Notes: a model not told the origin generated them from the letters alone. A DNA stretch of 64,000 nucleotides from Phocicoccus pinnipedialis (GCF_903994035.1 NZ_CAJEWB010000010.1:310001-374000), one strand, 5' to 3'. Positions 28,914 to 38,547 are shown, numbered from the stretch's first letter. Program-made: numbers and translations.

Positions 28914-31143
28914 ATTCTTTTTTTACGCAATGATCCTTCTGTTTAGACAATTTGGACCTAATACACATTTTATTTCTCTTAATAATCATTTCAATCATTC
29001 CATCATCTTTTGTATTTAAAATGAACTTATCATTTTGCGTTAACCGTTCTATTACTACATTATGTGGATGCTTATATCTATTATTTACACCTGCACTAAC
29101 TAGCGCATAATTAAAAGATAACTGAACGAGTTCTTCACTAGTACTCGTATCAGAACCATGATGACCAACTTTGAGTACATCAAATGTGTTTAGTATTGGT
29201 ATTATCTTTTTCTCTTCTTCAATTCTCGCATCTCCTAAGAACAAAAATGAAAATTTATTTAACGAAACATCTAAAATAATTGAATTGGCATTTGATTCTT
29301 TAGTGAATTGCTCTTTTATTGTTAAATTCCTTATTCTTATATTTCCAATGTTAAATTGGGATAAATGATCACTGTGTATTAACTTTGAATGTTCTCCCTG
29401 ATATGACTCTAAAAAGAAATCAAGCTTATCATCATTTAAATTAATCATAATTCGGTTTACATCTATGTTTTCATATATATGACTAAATTCTCCAATATGA
29501 TCATTATCAAAGTGCGTAAGTACGAGTAAATCAATCTTCCGTATACCCTGTTCTTTTAAATAAGGCAACACCGTCTTATCTGAAAGTCTAACCCTTGGTG
29601 CTTCTCTATAATAACGTCCACCAGTATCTATTAATATCGCAACATCGTTCTTTAGATCTTGTATTAAAAGTGAATCTCCCTGACCTACATCTATCATTGT
29701 CACTTTAAAATCATTTTTACTGTAGTTAGCAAAAGTAATAATAACTGTAAGAAGTAGGACGATGTGAACGACCAATTGCTTAAACTTCTTTCTTGCGACT
29801 GTTTTAATGATAAAATAAGTGAGTAAGATAATTAAGATAGTAATATACGCGTTAAAATTTTTGATGACAACACGATGTTCTATCACAGTGCTTAGAAATA
29901 AAATAAATTTATGATTGTATGAAAAGATTATATTTAGAATTGAGTCGAGTGTTACAGGAAAGATTGTGAAGAGTGCAACGTTAAATATTAATGTTGCAGG
30001 AAATATAATAAGCGTAAACAATGGGTCAAAAATTAGGTTCATTAATAGACCACTTAAAGATATCTCATTGAAGAACACGAGTATTATTAACAGTGTTGAG
30101 AATTCCGCTATAAGTGTTATTAAGAAAAGTTGTAAGATTGAATGCATATTAGAAATGTTTTTTCTGCAAAGTAATATCGTAAACGTCGTTAAGTATGAAA
30201 GTGCGAATCCTGCATTATAAATAATAAATGGACTAAACCCCAATTGAACAAGTGCAGAGATAGATATGACCGCAACATATGGCTTCTTTTTTAAGAACGA
30301 GGATATTATTAATAGTGTTGACATAAATACTGCTCTAAATACACTCGGATTGAAAACGTTGATTAGTAAAAATAATATAAGCATAATAATAGTTATCATT
30401 TTTATAATCTCAATTGGTATTCTAAACATCTTTAATATCACAAAAATAGCAACTGACAAGTACGCAACGTGTGTTCCTGATATTACATACAGATGATAGA
30501 TTCCAAGTTTTTGTAGTGCATAAAATAATTCATTCGTAAGAAAGATCTTACTTCCTATAGAAAGCATCAGCATATCTCCGATGTAAGAATGCTCTGAACT
30601 TGCTTTCACTTTTACTATGTAGTTAAAACGCATTTCATTTAATTTAGTGATAAACGTATGTTTATATCTATAACAGGTAATTTCTGATAAATCTTCCAAG
30701 TATATTTTGCCACTAAGATTCTTAGACAAGTTTTTCCTAATCTCATTACGCTTAATAAAGTTGCGTTCAATTTCAGCATTAACCACATCAACTTTTGTTA
30801 ATGTGCGACAGACACTTCCAATTGGAATTCTCTCTCCTTTCTCTACATACATAATAAAATTTTTATTATCAGATTCAATTTTATAACCTATATTATCCTC
30901 ATAATATTCATAATCAATTACTCTAAATGTAACTATAGGTGATTCTGTTGACCTCAAGTCATAGTTATAATAAATAGTACCAAATATTATTAAACCTAAT
31001 GCATACAATACCGTTTCTTTTAGATGGAATCCTTTTCTAATAAGCTTAAAGATAAAAACAGACAAAAAAAATAACCCAAGTACTGGGTTACTCACAATTA
31101 AACAACTGATTACAATGATCATCACACTGTTAAAGAATATCAT
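28912..31143 (-). CDS. comEC: DNA uptake channel ComEC
   Basis: Membrane channel carrying single-stranded DNA into competent cells. The 743-aa protein has N-terminal helices and an OB-like extracellular loop (about 60-190), the Competence domain with about eight helices (LYVISGTHVAYLSVA signature, about 215) and a C-terminal metallo-beta-lactamase domain (MIDVGQGDSLLI, about 485; THFDNDHIGE, about 535; GHHGSDTS). No frameshift is seen, so the gene looks intact. Its start overlaps comEB by 4 nt. Confidence 0.95.
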   Translation of the reverse strand: MIFFNSVMIIVISCLIVSNPVLGLFFLSVFIFKLIRKGFHLKETVLYALGLIIFGTIYYNYDLRSTESPIVTFRVIDYEYYEDNIGYKIESDNKNFIMYVEKGERIPIGSVCRTLTKVDVVNAEIERNFIKRNEIRKNLSKNLSGKIYLEDLSEITCYRYKHTFITKLNEMRFNYIVKVKASSEHSYIGDMLMLSIGSKIFLTNELFYALQKLGIYHLYVISGTHVAYLSVAIFVILKMFRIPIEIIKMITIIMLILFLLINVFNPSVFRAVFMSTLLIISSFLKKKPYVAVISISALVQLGFSPFIIYNAGFALSYLTTFTILLCRKNISNMHSILQLFLITLIAEFSTLLIILVFFNEISLSGLLMNLIFDPLFTLIIFPATLIFNVALFTIFPVTLDSILNIIFSYNHKFILFLSTVIEHRVVIKNFNAYITILIILLTYFIIKTVARKKFKQLVVHIVLLLTVIITFANYSKNDFKVTMIDVGQGDSLLIQDLKNDVAILIDTGGRYYREAPRVRLSDKTVLPYLKEQGIRKIDLLVLTHFDNDHIGEFSHIYENIDVNRIMINLNDDKLDFFLESYQGEHSKLIHSDHLSQFNIGNIRIRNLTIKEQFTKESNANSIILDVSLNKFSFLFLGDARIEEEKKIIPILNTFDVLKVGHHGSDTSTSEELVQLSFNYALVSAGVNNRYKHPHNVVIERLTQNDKFILNTKDDGMIEMIIKRNKMCIRSKLSKQKDHCVKKE

Positions 31144-31610
31144 AGTGATGACTCGTCTAGGAATTTTTTTAGGCGTATAATATCCAAATCTACTTTAGTA
31201 GCTGTAGCACCTGTCTTTTCAATAAGTTCAATCGCATATGGATGATTTCTATAGTTTTCTCTATAGTAGATATTAATAACACCGGCTTGTAGTAAGGCTT
31301 TTGTACAGTTAATGCATGGAAAGTGTGTAACGTACACACTAGCTCCTTCAGTTGACACACCATTCTTAGAACATTGCAATAGTGCGTTTACTTCTGCATG
31401 TATAGTACGGATACAATGTCCGTCTTCTATATAACATCCGTGATCTGTACAGTGGTGTTCACCAGATACTGCCCCATTATATCCACCAGCAATAATACGG
31501 TTATCCTTTACTAAAGTCGCACCCACAGAAAGTCTTGAGCATGTCGATCGTAATGATAGTAACATCGCTTGTGCCATGAAGTATTCATTCCAATTAATTC
31601 TCTTCATCAT
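31140..31610 (-). CDS. comEB: ComEB, dCMP deaminase family
   Basis: Zinc-dependent deoxycytidylate deaminase (dCMP to dUMP) of the com operon; dispensable for transformation in B. subtilis. 156 aa with the catalytic TIHAEVNAL (His and Glu) and PCINCTKAL (two zinc Cys), plus an extra Cys/His cluster around CTDHGCYIEDGHC typical of dCMP deaminases. Two successive ATGs (31610, 31607) follow AGGAG; either may be used. Confidence 0.93.
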   Translation of the reverse strand: MMKRINWNEYFMAQAMLLSLRSTCSRLSVGATLVKDNRIIAGGYNGAVSGEHHCTDHGCYIEDGHCIRTIHAEVNALLQCSKNGVSTEGASVYVTHFPCINCTKALLQAGVINIYYRENYRNHPYAIELIEKTGATATKVDLDIIRLKKFLDESSL

Positions 31611-32225
31611 TTAATCTCCTATTGTTATATAAGGTTTTAAATTCTCTAGTGTTTTCTCGCCAATACCAGGTATGTTAAGTAAATCTTCCATTTTCATAAA
31701 CAAACCATTTTCTTCACGATAAGCTAAGATTGTCTGAGCTTTCTTCTCACCAATACCATTTAAGGTCATGAGTTCTGCTTCATTTGCTGTGTTTACATTC
31801 ACTTTTATTTCCTCATCCGTTTTTGTGTCATTTAAAGAGATTGTTTTAGGCATCGTTTCACCTTTAATCGGCACATAAATTATCATTTCATCTTTAAGCT
31901 TCTCAGCCTGGTTTATGAGTGCTAAGTCCGCATCACTTGTGATTCTTGCAAGTTCTATAACATTTTTCACACGACCATCTTTCGGCACTTCGTAAACTCC
32001 TGGATTATAAACTGCACCTTTCACTTCAACAAATACTGTGGAGAGTGGTTCAGGTGTTAATTCATCTTCTGTTGGTGCTGCACTGATACTCTCTATTTCT
32101 GAGTGTTCTATGACTTCAATCGGATGGTTTTTATCCTTAAAGAACAAGAATAATGATGTAAATAAAGCAACAAACACAGCAAAAAATCCTAGCCATTCTT
32201 TGTATTTAAAAAATAATTCAGTAAT
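31611..32225 (-). CDS. comEA: Competence DNA receptor ComEA, apparent ATT start
   Basis: Membrane-anchored double-strand DNA receptor for transformation. Contains an N-terminal membrane helix, a SLBB domain (VFVEVKGAVYNPGVYEVP, about 68-125) and a C-terminal helix-hairpin-helix pair (VNVNTANEAELMTLNGIGEKKAQTIL, abbreviated). The only good ribosome site, GGAGGTG (about 32232-32238), is 6 nt before an ATT codon at 32225; a TAA lies two codons upstream and no ATG, GTG or TTG follows until GTG 32177, which has no ribosome site and would cut the membrane helix. Length is 204 aa from ATT or 188 aa from GTG. Confidence 0.85.
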   Translation of the reverse strand: MTELFFKYKEWLGFFAVFVALFTSLFLFFKDKNHPIEVIEHSEIESISAAPTEDELTPEPLSTVFVEVKGAVYNPGVYEVPKDGRVKNVIELARITSDADLALINQAEKLKDEMIIYVPIKGETMPKTISLNDTKTDEEIKVNVNTANEAELMTLNGIGEKKAQTILAYREENGLFMKMEDLLNIPGIGEKTLENLKPYITIGD

Positions 32226-32288
32226 AGTTTACACCTCCATAAAAGAATCTCTTATAAACATATAGGTGTTTTTACTGAATTATCTTTT

Positions 32289-33008
32289 TTATTTTAATTT
32301 AATTATGAAAAAATTTCTTTCGCATACGTCTAATACATCATTATCAGGATCAAAATCACTGAACGTTGAGATAACATCAAAACCTAATTCATCCAGTAGT
32401 TCCACAACAGTTTGATGTTTAAATCCCTGCTGATAATGAGTTTCTTGATACTTATCGTATTTGTTGTCTTCATCTTTAATAAAATAGGTGATATCATGAA
32501 TAACAGACAGCTCTTCGACGCCATTTGATACTTCCCAGATATAAGTAATTTCTGGTGTATCATCCATATAGATTTCTCCGTCGAATTCATTCAATATTTT
32601 AAATTCACTATGCATATCAAAAATAAATACACTGTTTTCATTCATATGGTTACTTACACTTAAAAGAGCGGTCTTTAATTCATTAATATTAGAAACATAG
32701 TTCAATACGTCAGCTGTAGCAATAATGAGATCAAAAGATTCATCAAGTTCAAAATATTTCATATCTTGCACATAGAATTCACAGTTTGGTGCATTACTCT
32801 CAGCTATTTCTATCATTGTAGCTGAATTATCGATACCAACTCGTTTGTCTGCTACAAGCCTATTCAGAATTTCACCTGTACCACATCCAACGTCTAAGAT
32901 TGACGTGTTTTTATTATATTTATTGATAATGTCTAACCAAAGATTATAGGGAAAGTCGTAGTTCATGACTTTGTATACATAACTAAACTTTTCGTATTTA
33001 GACTTCAA
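32289..33008 (-). CDS. Class I SAM methyltransferase (YqeM position)
   Basis: 239 aa with SAM motif I LDVGCGTGEIL (about residue 40), VGIDNSATMIEIA and a C-terminal part like YqeM. Function unproven. TTG 33008 is chosen as start: GGAG lies 6 nt before it, and it overlaps the rsfS stop by 11 nt, a coupled arrangement. An earlier in-frame codon would lie inside rsfS. The gene sits between rsfS and comEA, as yqeM does in B. subtilis. Confidence 0.85.
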   Translation of the reverse strand: MKSKYEKFSYVYKVMNYDFPYNLWLDIINKYNKNTSILDVGCGTGEILNRLVADKRVGIDNSATMIEIAESNAPNCEFYVQDMKYFELDESFDLIIATADVLNYVSNINELKTALLSVSNHMNENSVFIFDMHSEFKILNEFDGEIYMDDTPEITYIWEVSNGVEELSVIHDITYFIKDEDNKYDKYQETHYQQGFKHQTVVELLDELGFDVISTFSDFDPDNDVLDVCERNFFIIKLK

Positions 33009-33333
33009 TTGCTTCTCCATCATAGAAGAGACGCTCAAGATTATAGTATTCACGTTCTGTTTTCATAAACACATGCACAATCACGTCATCTACATCGATT
33101 AATACCCACTTACCTTCTCTGTATCCTTCAATATGTGTATCAATCTCTAATTCTTCTGCTACTTCTTGTACTTCATCAGCAATCGCTTTAACTTGTCTAT
33201 CTGAAGTACCGTGACAAATAATCACGTAATCACTTACCGAGCTCGTTTGACTCACATCGAAGACACGAATATCGTATGCACGTTTGTCATCAACGGCATT
33301 TGTTAATTTATCTAAAATTAATTTAGAATCCAA
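32998..33333 (-). CDS. rsfS: Ribosomal silencing factor RsfS
   Basis: Binds uL14 and blocks 30S joining during starvation. 111 aa, DUF143 family, with the YVIICHGTSDRQVKAIADEV core and GYREGKWVLIDVDDVIVHVF signature. ATG 33333 is 4 nt downstream of yqeK. Confidence 0.96.
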   Translation of the reverse strand: MDSKLILDKLTNAVDDKRAYDIRVFDVSQTSSVSDYVIICHGTSDRQVKAIADEVQEVAEELEIDTHIEGYREGKWVLIDVDDVIVHVFMKTEREYYNLERLFYDGEAIEV

Positions 33334-33337
33334 AATA

Positions 33338-33907
33338 TCATTCCTTTATATTACTGTAATAGTTATAACATTCAAAAGTTTTACTAAAAATCATGCGATC
33401 CTTAGAAATTAAGTGTAATAAGTTTGCTTTAGTAATTAAGAAAACAGCTTTGTCTAAATTCTTTTCACCAAAGACTACTTTTCTAATACCCTTTACTCCG
33501 GGGATTTCTCTTCTAGGTTCAATATAATCTGCAACAAACACAATTTTTTCAACAAGCGTCATATTACTTCTACCTGAAGTATGGTTCTCCATCGCATATA
33601 ATACATCTGCATCAGTCACACCGTGTTCTGTTTTCATAATATGTGCTGCGATAGGACCGTGCAATATTTCAGATTTAAACTGGAGATATTCAGGGGCTAA
33701 ATGAAACTTCTTAACAATTTTTTGCATGCCCTTTAAGTCATCATACTTCGCATAATCATGAAGCATACCAGCTAAAAAACACTTTTTCTCGTTAGCTCCA
33801 AAAATTTTTGCCATCTGAACTGCAGTATCTGCAACTCTACATGAGTGTTGGAATCTACGGTCAGGAAGTTTCGCTTTTGCTAGATTGATTGCCTCACTTT
33901 TCTTCAT
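33338..33907 (-). CDS. yqeK: HD-domain Ap4A hydrolase YqeK
   Basis: Symmetrically cleaves diadenosine tetraphosphate to two ADP, using an iron site. 189 aa with RRFQHSCRVADTA (first His), GMLHDYAKY (HD pair) and a further His in ENHTSGR. ATG 33907 follows AAGGAG and overlaps the nadD end by 14 nt; an earlier in-frame ATG would lie deep in nadD. Confidence 0.93.
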   Translation of the reverse strand: MKKSEAINLAKAKLPDRRFQHSCRVADTAVQMAKIFGANEKKCFLAGMLHDYAKYDDLKGMQKIVKKFHLAPEYLQFKSEILHGPIAAHIMKTEHGVTDADVLYAMENHTSGRSNMTLVEKIVFVADYIEPRREIPGVKGIRKVVFGEKNLDKAVFLITKANLLHLISKDRMIFSKTFECYNYYSNIKE

Positions 33908-34460
33908 AAAGATTATGCTCCTTAATATATGTGTATACTTGTTCATTTAAAAGGTGTGAATATTGTTGTTCAAGTTTAATTCTCTTTCTAATCTCACTTG
34001 AACTGACTTCAAAAACACGTGTCTCTTTCTCTAGAAACGGCTTATCTATTCTTATATTACTTCCAGAACGTCTTAAAACGATAAAATTAGCAAGTTCTAA
34101 GAGTTCTTCATAATTATGCCACTTATCAAATGAGTTGTATTGATCTTCCCCCATTATAAAATAAAGTTCAGCACCTACGTGTCTTTTCATAAGTTCAAGC
34201 ATCGTGTCATAAGTGTAACTCACGCCACTTCTTTCTAGTTCAAGTGAATCTATTTCTACAAAATCCAAGTACTTCGTTGCGCGTTTAATCATCTCAACTC
34301 TGTCAGAATCTTTAATAGGCTTATCCGTTTTATGTGGTGACTGTGCAGCGGGTATCACGATCACTTTATCTAAATCAAAATGCATCTTTGCTTCACCAAT
34401 GGCATTTACGTGTCCGAGATGAATCGGATTAAAAGTACCTCCGAAGATACCAATTTTCAT
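33894..34460 (-). CDS. nadD: Nicotinate-nucleotide adenylyltransferase
   Basis: Makes deamido-NAD from nicotinate mononucleotide and ATP. 188 aa with the nucleotidyltransferase motif GGTFNPIHLGH (about residue 7) and the C-terminal VSSSEIRKRI (ISSTxxR family motif). Its ATG overlaps the yhbY stop codon by one base. Confidence 0.96.
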   Translation of the reverse strand: MKIGIFGGTFNPIHLGHVNAIGEAKMHFDLDKVIVIPAAQSPHKTDKPIKDSDRVEMIKRATKYLDFVEIDSLELERSGVSYTYDTMLELMKRHVGAELYFIMGEDQYNSFDKWHNYEELLELANFIVLRRSGSNIRIDKPFLEKETRVFEVSSSEIRKRIKLEQQYSHLLNEQVYTYIKEHNLYEEK

Positions 34461-34753
34461 TATGGTAACTTGATTTCCTTGTTCTCTTTAGATTCACGAT
34501 ATAAAACAATTGTTTTACCAATGATTTGTGCAACGTGTGCATGTGTGCCTAATGCTAACTTTTCAGCGACATCATTTTTATCTTCTGGACTGTTCTGTAA
34601 AATAGACACTTTTAGGATTTCGTGGATTTCTAAATAATCGTCTATTTGAGATATTAAATTATCGTTCACGCCATCTTTACCAATTTGAAATACTGGTTTT
34701 AAATTATGAGCTATACTTCTTAAATATCTGCGTTGTTTTCCTGTTAAATTCAT
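34460..34753 (-). CDS. yhbY: CRM-domain RNA-binding protein YhbY
   Basis: 97-aa single CRM-domain protein associated with pre-50S ribosomes. It opens with LTGKQRRYLRSIAHNLKPVFQIGK, abbreviated, the family signature, and contains a GxxG-type loop (LGTHAH). Overlaps aroE by four bases (ATGA). Confidence 0.94.
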   Translation of the reverse strand: MNLTGKQRRYLRSIAHNLKPVFQIGKDGVNDNLISQIDDYLEIHEILKVSILQNSPEDKNDVAEKLALGTHAHVAQIIGKTIVLYRESKENKEIKLP

Positions 34754-35538
34754 AAATTTTCCCTTTCTATAAAAGCGGCTCTTACCACTTCTCGGTTCCC
34801 TTTTTTATCTGTCCAAATTTCATATGCATCCATCGCTTGGCCGATCAGCATATCGAGACCATTCTTATTGTTTTCAAAATGACTCATAAATGGAGTGATT
34901 TCTGAATTATAAATTAAATCCATTCCAATTGTATCATCGTGAACTACTTGTTCCAAATTGAAAGATTTAAATGCATCTTCTCCGTTTAGACCAAGCGGTG
35001 TCGCATTAACAATGACATCGAATTTAGATTCATATTCGCTGCCAAAAATATGAATTTTAAAATTTTTATTCTCGAAACTTTTAAAGCTTTCCATGCGTCT
35101 CGCAGCAATCGTCACATCATGACCGAATGATAAGTGTGCCGAAAGAACAGCTTTGCTCGCACCACCAGCACCTAAGATAAGTACTTTTTTAAAGTCTTCA
35201 CCAAATGCATCGGAGTATGATTGCTTATACCCTGTAACATCTGTATTATACCCTGTATATTTACCATCAACAATTTTTACCGTATTCACTGCACCAATAA
35301 CACGTGCGCTATCGGATATATAGTCTAGATAGGGTATTATCGTTTCTTTGTGTGGCACTGTAACATTAAAACCTGAGAGATCATGAATCCTAGTAATTCC
35401 TCTTATATTTTTAATATCAATCGGTTCAACATCAATCGCAGAATATCTATGTCCATCATTATTCTCTGTGAAATTTACTTGATGTAAAAATGGTGAAAAT
35501 GAGTGTGCAATCGGATGACCAATAACTGCAAAATTCAT
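34750..35538 (-). CDS. aroE: Shikimate dehydrogenase
   Basis: NADPH-dependent reduction of 3-dehydroshikimate in aromatic amino-acid synthesis. 262 aa with the shikimate-site IGHPIAHSFSPFLHQ, GFNVTVPHKE (catalytic Lys) and GAVNTV, the nucleotide-binding LGAGGASKAVL (about 125) and NATPLGL. Placed between yqeH and yhbY as usual in Bacillales. Confidence 0.95.
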   Translation of the reverse strand: MNFAVIGHPIAHSFSPFLHQVNFTENNDGHRYSAIDVEPIDIKNIRGITRIHDLSGFNVTVPHKETIIPYLDYISDSARVIGAVNTVKIVDGKYTGYNTDVTGYKQSYSDAFGEDFKKVLILGAGGASKAVLSAHLSFGHDVTIAARRMESFKSFENKNFKIHIFGSEYESKFDVIVNATPLGLNGEDAFKSFNLEQVVHDDTIGMDLIYNSEITPFMSHFENNKNGLDMLIGQAMDAYEIWTDKKGNREVVRAAFIERENL

Positions 35539-35540
35539 AA

Positions 35541-36644
35541 TTACACTCCTTTAAATACGGATGGTCGAAGTGATACTTCTACCCCTTTTGGAACTGTAAC
35601 ATCTACTTCAACACCTTCATCAATAGATACAAAAGTTAGACCACTTATTAAGATATCACTTCTCTCTGTCGTTCTAAATGAAAATATGTCTGTGTCTTCG
35701 ATTAGAATCGGACTCTCAATCTCTGGGGGTGCTAGTAATGTGTCGTAATGTTTACTATAAAAATCTGTTGCTGTTTCAGTTTTTGTTCTATGAATTTTAA
35801 GTTTATCTGACGCATAAACTGTGAAGCTACTTCTCTCACCTTTAACAAAATCGACGCGTGCTAGACTAGAGATGAAAAGTGTCTGTCCTTCATTTAACTG
35901 GAAATTTTTCGGTTTGATCTCTTTTTTTGGCATAATCACTTTTAAGTCTTTTGGTGAAATAAAGTGCGTCATCTGTGAATCAACCACAACCCCCGGTGTA
36001 TCAATAAAGCTCTGTGTTTCTGAAATTGGAATATCTATTAACCCTAGTGTCGTACCCGGAATATTCGATGTCGTGATAACATCCTTCTCTCCAGTACTGT
36101 CTTCTATTAATTTATTGATTAACGTTGATTTTCCTACGTTAGTTGTACCAACAATATAAATATCCTGTCCTTTTGATTCTTTGCTCACAATGTCAAGTAA
36201 CGCCTTTAAATTATGCCCTTTTATTGCAGAAATAGTGATTGTTTCGTGAGCTGTAATCCCCTCATCTGCAAGCATTTTTTTCGCTCTTGAAATCACACGA
36301 TTCATGTTAGTTGATTTAGGTAATAAATCGACTTTATTAATTACCGCAATGACACGTTTATTACCTACGATTCTGTTAAATGATGGTATTAAGCTACCTT
36401 TAAAATCAAATACATCAATAATTTTAAGTACTATACCATCTTTTTCAAAAATCGAGTTTAACATCGTCATGAATTCTCCCGATTCCATCATGACATCTGG
36501 CGTTTCATTATAATTTTTTAATCTAAAACATCTCTGACAAATAACGTCTTCATCTTGCATTCTGTTTGCTGGTACGAATCCAGGTTGAGTCTTATCTTCT
36601 GATTGAAGCGCTGCTCCACAACCAATACATTTATACATTGCCAC
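35541..36644 (-). CDS. yqeH: Circularly permuted ribosome-assembly GTPase YqeH
   Basis: Needed for 30S assembly. 367 aa: N-terminal zinc finger CIGC...CQRC (residues about 6-40), then G4 (INKVDLLP), G1 (GTTNVGKSTLINK) and G3 (DTPG) in permuted order, and a C-terminal regulatory domain. GTG 36644 is preferred since GGAGGG lies about 8 nt upstream; an ATG two codons on is possible. It overlaps yqeG by 14 nt. Confidence 0.95.
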   Translation of the reverse strand: MAMYKCIGCGAALQSEDKTQPGFVPANRMQDEDVICQRCFRLKNYNETPDVMMESGEFMTMLNSIFEKDGIVLKIIDVFDFKGSLIPSFNRIVGNKRVIAVINKVDLLPKSTNMNRVISRAKKMLADEGITAHETITISAIKGHNLKALLDIVSKESKGQDIYIVGTTNVGKSTLINKLIEDSTGEKDVITTSNIPGTTLGLIDIPISETQSFIDTPGVVVDSQMTHFISPKDLKVIMPKKEIKPKNFQLNEGQTLFISSLARVDFVKGERSSFTVYASDKLKIHRTKTETATDFYSKHYDTLLAPPEIESPILIEDTDIFSFRTTERSDILISGLTFVSIDEGVEVDVTVPKGVEVSLRPSVFKGV

Positions 36645-37173
36645 TATTTTCCCTCCAATTAATGAGTTCTTTATTGTCCATCCATTTCATAACAACGCGT
36701 TCCATACGTCTATTTAAGAATGTTGCATATCCGTCTTTATCTTTAATTGGTAATACTAGTATTGAATCAACGCCTACACGATTAGCGCCTAACACGTCTG
36801 TCATAAGCTGATCGCCTACCATAACAACTTCACGTTTTAACACATTTAACATGCGTAAACCAAGGTGAAAATTTTTCATTAATGGTTTTCTTGCGCTGTG
36901 AATATAGTTTAAATCGTGCGGTATAGCAAATCTTTCAACACGATTACGATTTCCGTTAGATAAAATCAGTACTTCGATTTCATTTTCTTTTAACTCTTTA
37001 ATCCAATTAAGAACTTCCTCATTTGCATTTGAATCATCAAAAGCAACTAAAGTATTATCCAAGTCGATCATAACTGCTTTTTTGTTTTTGTTTTTTAACA
37101 TCTCCACACTAATTTCTGAAAAACGGTTAACATACTCACTTGGTAGAAAGTACTTTTCAATCAATTTTTTCAT
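36631..37173 (-). CDS. yqeG: HAD-family phosphatase YqeG
   Basis: 180 aa, HAD class IIIA phosphatase with IDLDNTLVAFD (catalytic Asp pair, about residue 37), ILSNG and MVGDQLMTDV. Similar to mitochondrial PTPMT-type phosphatidylglycerophosphate phosphatase (Gep4) and a candidate for the missing PGP phosphatase. Starts the yqeG-yqeH-aroE-yhbY-nadD-yqeK-rsfS run. Confidence 0.9.
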   Translation of the reverse strand: MKKLIEKYFLPSEYVNRFSEISVEMLKNKNKKAVMIDLDNTLVAFDDSNANEEVLNWIKELKENEIEVLILSNGNRNRVERFAIPHDLNYIHSARKPLMKNFHLGLRMLNVLKREVVMVGDQLMTDVLGANRVGVDSILVLPIKDKDGYATFLNRRMERVVMKWMDNKELINWRENSGNV

Positions 37174-37201
37174 ACAAATACCCTCATTTTAAATATAATA
37201 C

Positions 37202-37225
37202 AAAAAAGCGCCTAATAATAGGCGC
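37202..37225 (-). terminator. Terminator after the 32-aa membrane protein
   Basis: GCGCCTA-ATAA-TAGGCGC followed on the minus strand by T6. Confidence 0.85.
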
Positions 37226-37232
37226 CATTTTA

Positions 37233-37331
37233 TTACTCTTCAATCTCAAATTGTTCAGCTTCTGTATCTTTGTATACGAAAAAGCCAATGATTGTTGTAA
37301 TAACCACTGCAAGAATCATTAAGAAAAGCAT
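37233..37331 (-). CDS. Small single-span membrane protein (32 aa)
   Basis: Not recognised. Starts MLFLMILAVVITTIIGFF (one membrane helix, residues 2-20), then an acidic tail KDTEAEQFEIEE. GGAGGGG lies 5 nt before the ATG, and a terminator follows 8 nt after the stop, so a real short gene is likely. It lies in the 173 bases between mtnN and yqeG and would be the last gene of the greA-mtnN unit. Confidence 0.7.
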   Translation of the reverse strand: MLFLMILAVVITTIIGFFVYKDTEAEQFEIEE

Positions 37332-37346
37332 TGTACCCCTCCGTTA

Positions 37347-38048
37347 TCACAGTTTCCTTAATACTAATTTTACCGTGTTAGATGAGTGAATACAAGCTTT
37401 TAAAAGAAACTCATCATAATTTATATCAGCACTATTATCCGCTTTATCACTCATAGATCGCATGATTAAACATGGGACTTCAAATCTGTGACACACTTGT
37501 GCAATAGGAGCAGATTCCATATCAACAGCAAGTGCTTCATTGAATTCATTTAATATAAATTCCTTACGAGCATCGTCATCTATAAAACTATCTCCACTTA
37601 CAATTAAACCTTCGTGGAAGTTCACATCTCCATACTCATTGAGCGCTTCTACAGCAACTAGTACAGTCTCCTTATCGCCTTCATAGACAAGTGGCATACC
37701 TGGTACTTGACCGTATGCATACTCAAAATTAGTTGCATCTACATCGTGATGTATCATTCCACTACCTACTACGATATCTGCAATATCAAGTTTTGGAGAT
37801 AAAGACCCAGCTACCCCTGTGTTAATAACTAGGTTGGCGTTGAATTGTTGAATTAATAATGTAGTTACAATCGAGGCGTTTACTTTACCAATTCCACATT
37901 CAACCAATACAACATTTTTCCCGTATAGTTCACCTGAAAAATATTTAATACCCGCAATCTTCACAATATCTTCAATCGTCATATCATTTTTTAATATTTC
38001 GATTTCTGGTTCCATTGCACCAATAATACCAATGATTTTTTTAGTCAA
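37347..38048 (-). CDS. mtnN: 5'-methylthioadenosine/S-adenosylhomocysteine nucleosidase
   Basis: Splits methylthioadenosine and S-adenosylhomocysteine, recycling SAM by-products. 233 aa with [13 protein letters not shown] at the start, NTGVAGSL (about 78), the [10 protein letters not shown] catalytic-region Glu near 173 and the SDKAD catalytic Asp near 197. It overlaps greA by 8 nt. Confidence 0.96.
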   Translation of the reverse strand: MTKKIIGIIGAMEPEIEILKNDMTIEDIVKIAGIKYFSGELYGKNVVLVECGIGKVNASIVTTLLIQQFNANLVINTGVAGSLSPKLDIADIVVGSGMIHHDVDATNFEYAYGQVPGMPLVYEGDKETVLVAVEALNEYGDVNFHEGLIVSGDSFIDDDARKEFILNEFNEALAVDMESAPIAQVCHRFEVPCLIMRSMSDKADNSADINYDEFLLKACIHSSNTVKLVLRKL

Positions 38049-38529
38049 TTTTAGTAATCTTAACTTTCATTTCATTGCCGTTTGGTAGTGGTACTTTAAC
38101 TTCGTCGTTTATTTTCGCACCAATTAAAGCTTGCGCAATAGGTGATTCGTTAGAAATTTTACCTTCAAAAGGATCTGCTTCTGCTGAACCCACGATTTTG
38201 TATACTTCTTCGTCACCTTTCGGTAACTCTACGAAAGTGACTGTTTTACCAATTTGAACAGTTGTGTTATCTTTTGAGTCTTCGATGATTTTTGCAAAGC
38301 GAATCATCTCCTCAATTTTAGAAATTTCCTGTTCAACAAATCCTTGCTCGTCTTTAGCTGCATCGTACTCCGAGTTCTCTGATAAGTCTCCAAAGCTTCT
38401 TGCAACTTTTATTTTTTCTACTACTTCTGGACGTTTTACCGTTTTAAGATGCTCAAGATCCTTTTCTAATTTCTCAAAACCTTCTTGTGTCATTGGGTAT
38501 TCTTTATTTAAGCTTACATTTTGTTCCAT
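38041..38529 (-). CDS. greA: Transcription elongation factor GreA
   Basis: Rescues backtracked RNA polymerase by stimulating transcript cleavage. 162 aa: N-terminal coiled coil with the acidic tip ([16 protein letters not shown], about 45-60) and a C-terminal FKBP-like domain ([15 protein letters not shown]). ATG 38529 follows AAGGAG. Confidence 0.97.
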   Translation of the reverse strand: MEQNVSLNKEYPMTQEGFEKLEKDLEHLKTVKRPEVVEKIKVARSFGDLSENSEYDAAKDEQGFVEQEISKIEEMIRFAKIIEDSKDNTTVQIGKTVTFVELPKGDEEVYKIVGSAEADPFEGKISNESPIAQALIGAKINDEVKVPLPNGNEMKVKITKID

Positions 38530-38547
38530 AATAAATTCTCCTTTAAA

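Noticed and set aside
28912-31143. comEC as a broken competence gene
   Set aside because: All domains and metal motifs are intact in one frame; no frameshift was seen.
32123-32177. GTG 32177 as comEA start
   Set aside because: No ribosome site and it would truncate the membrane anchor; the ATT with GGAGGTG is better supported, although unusual.
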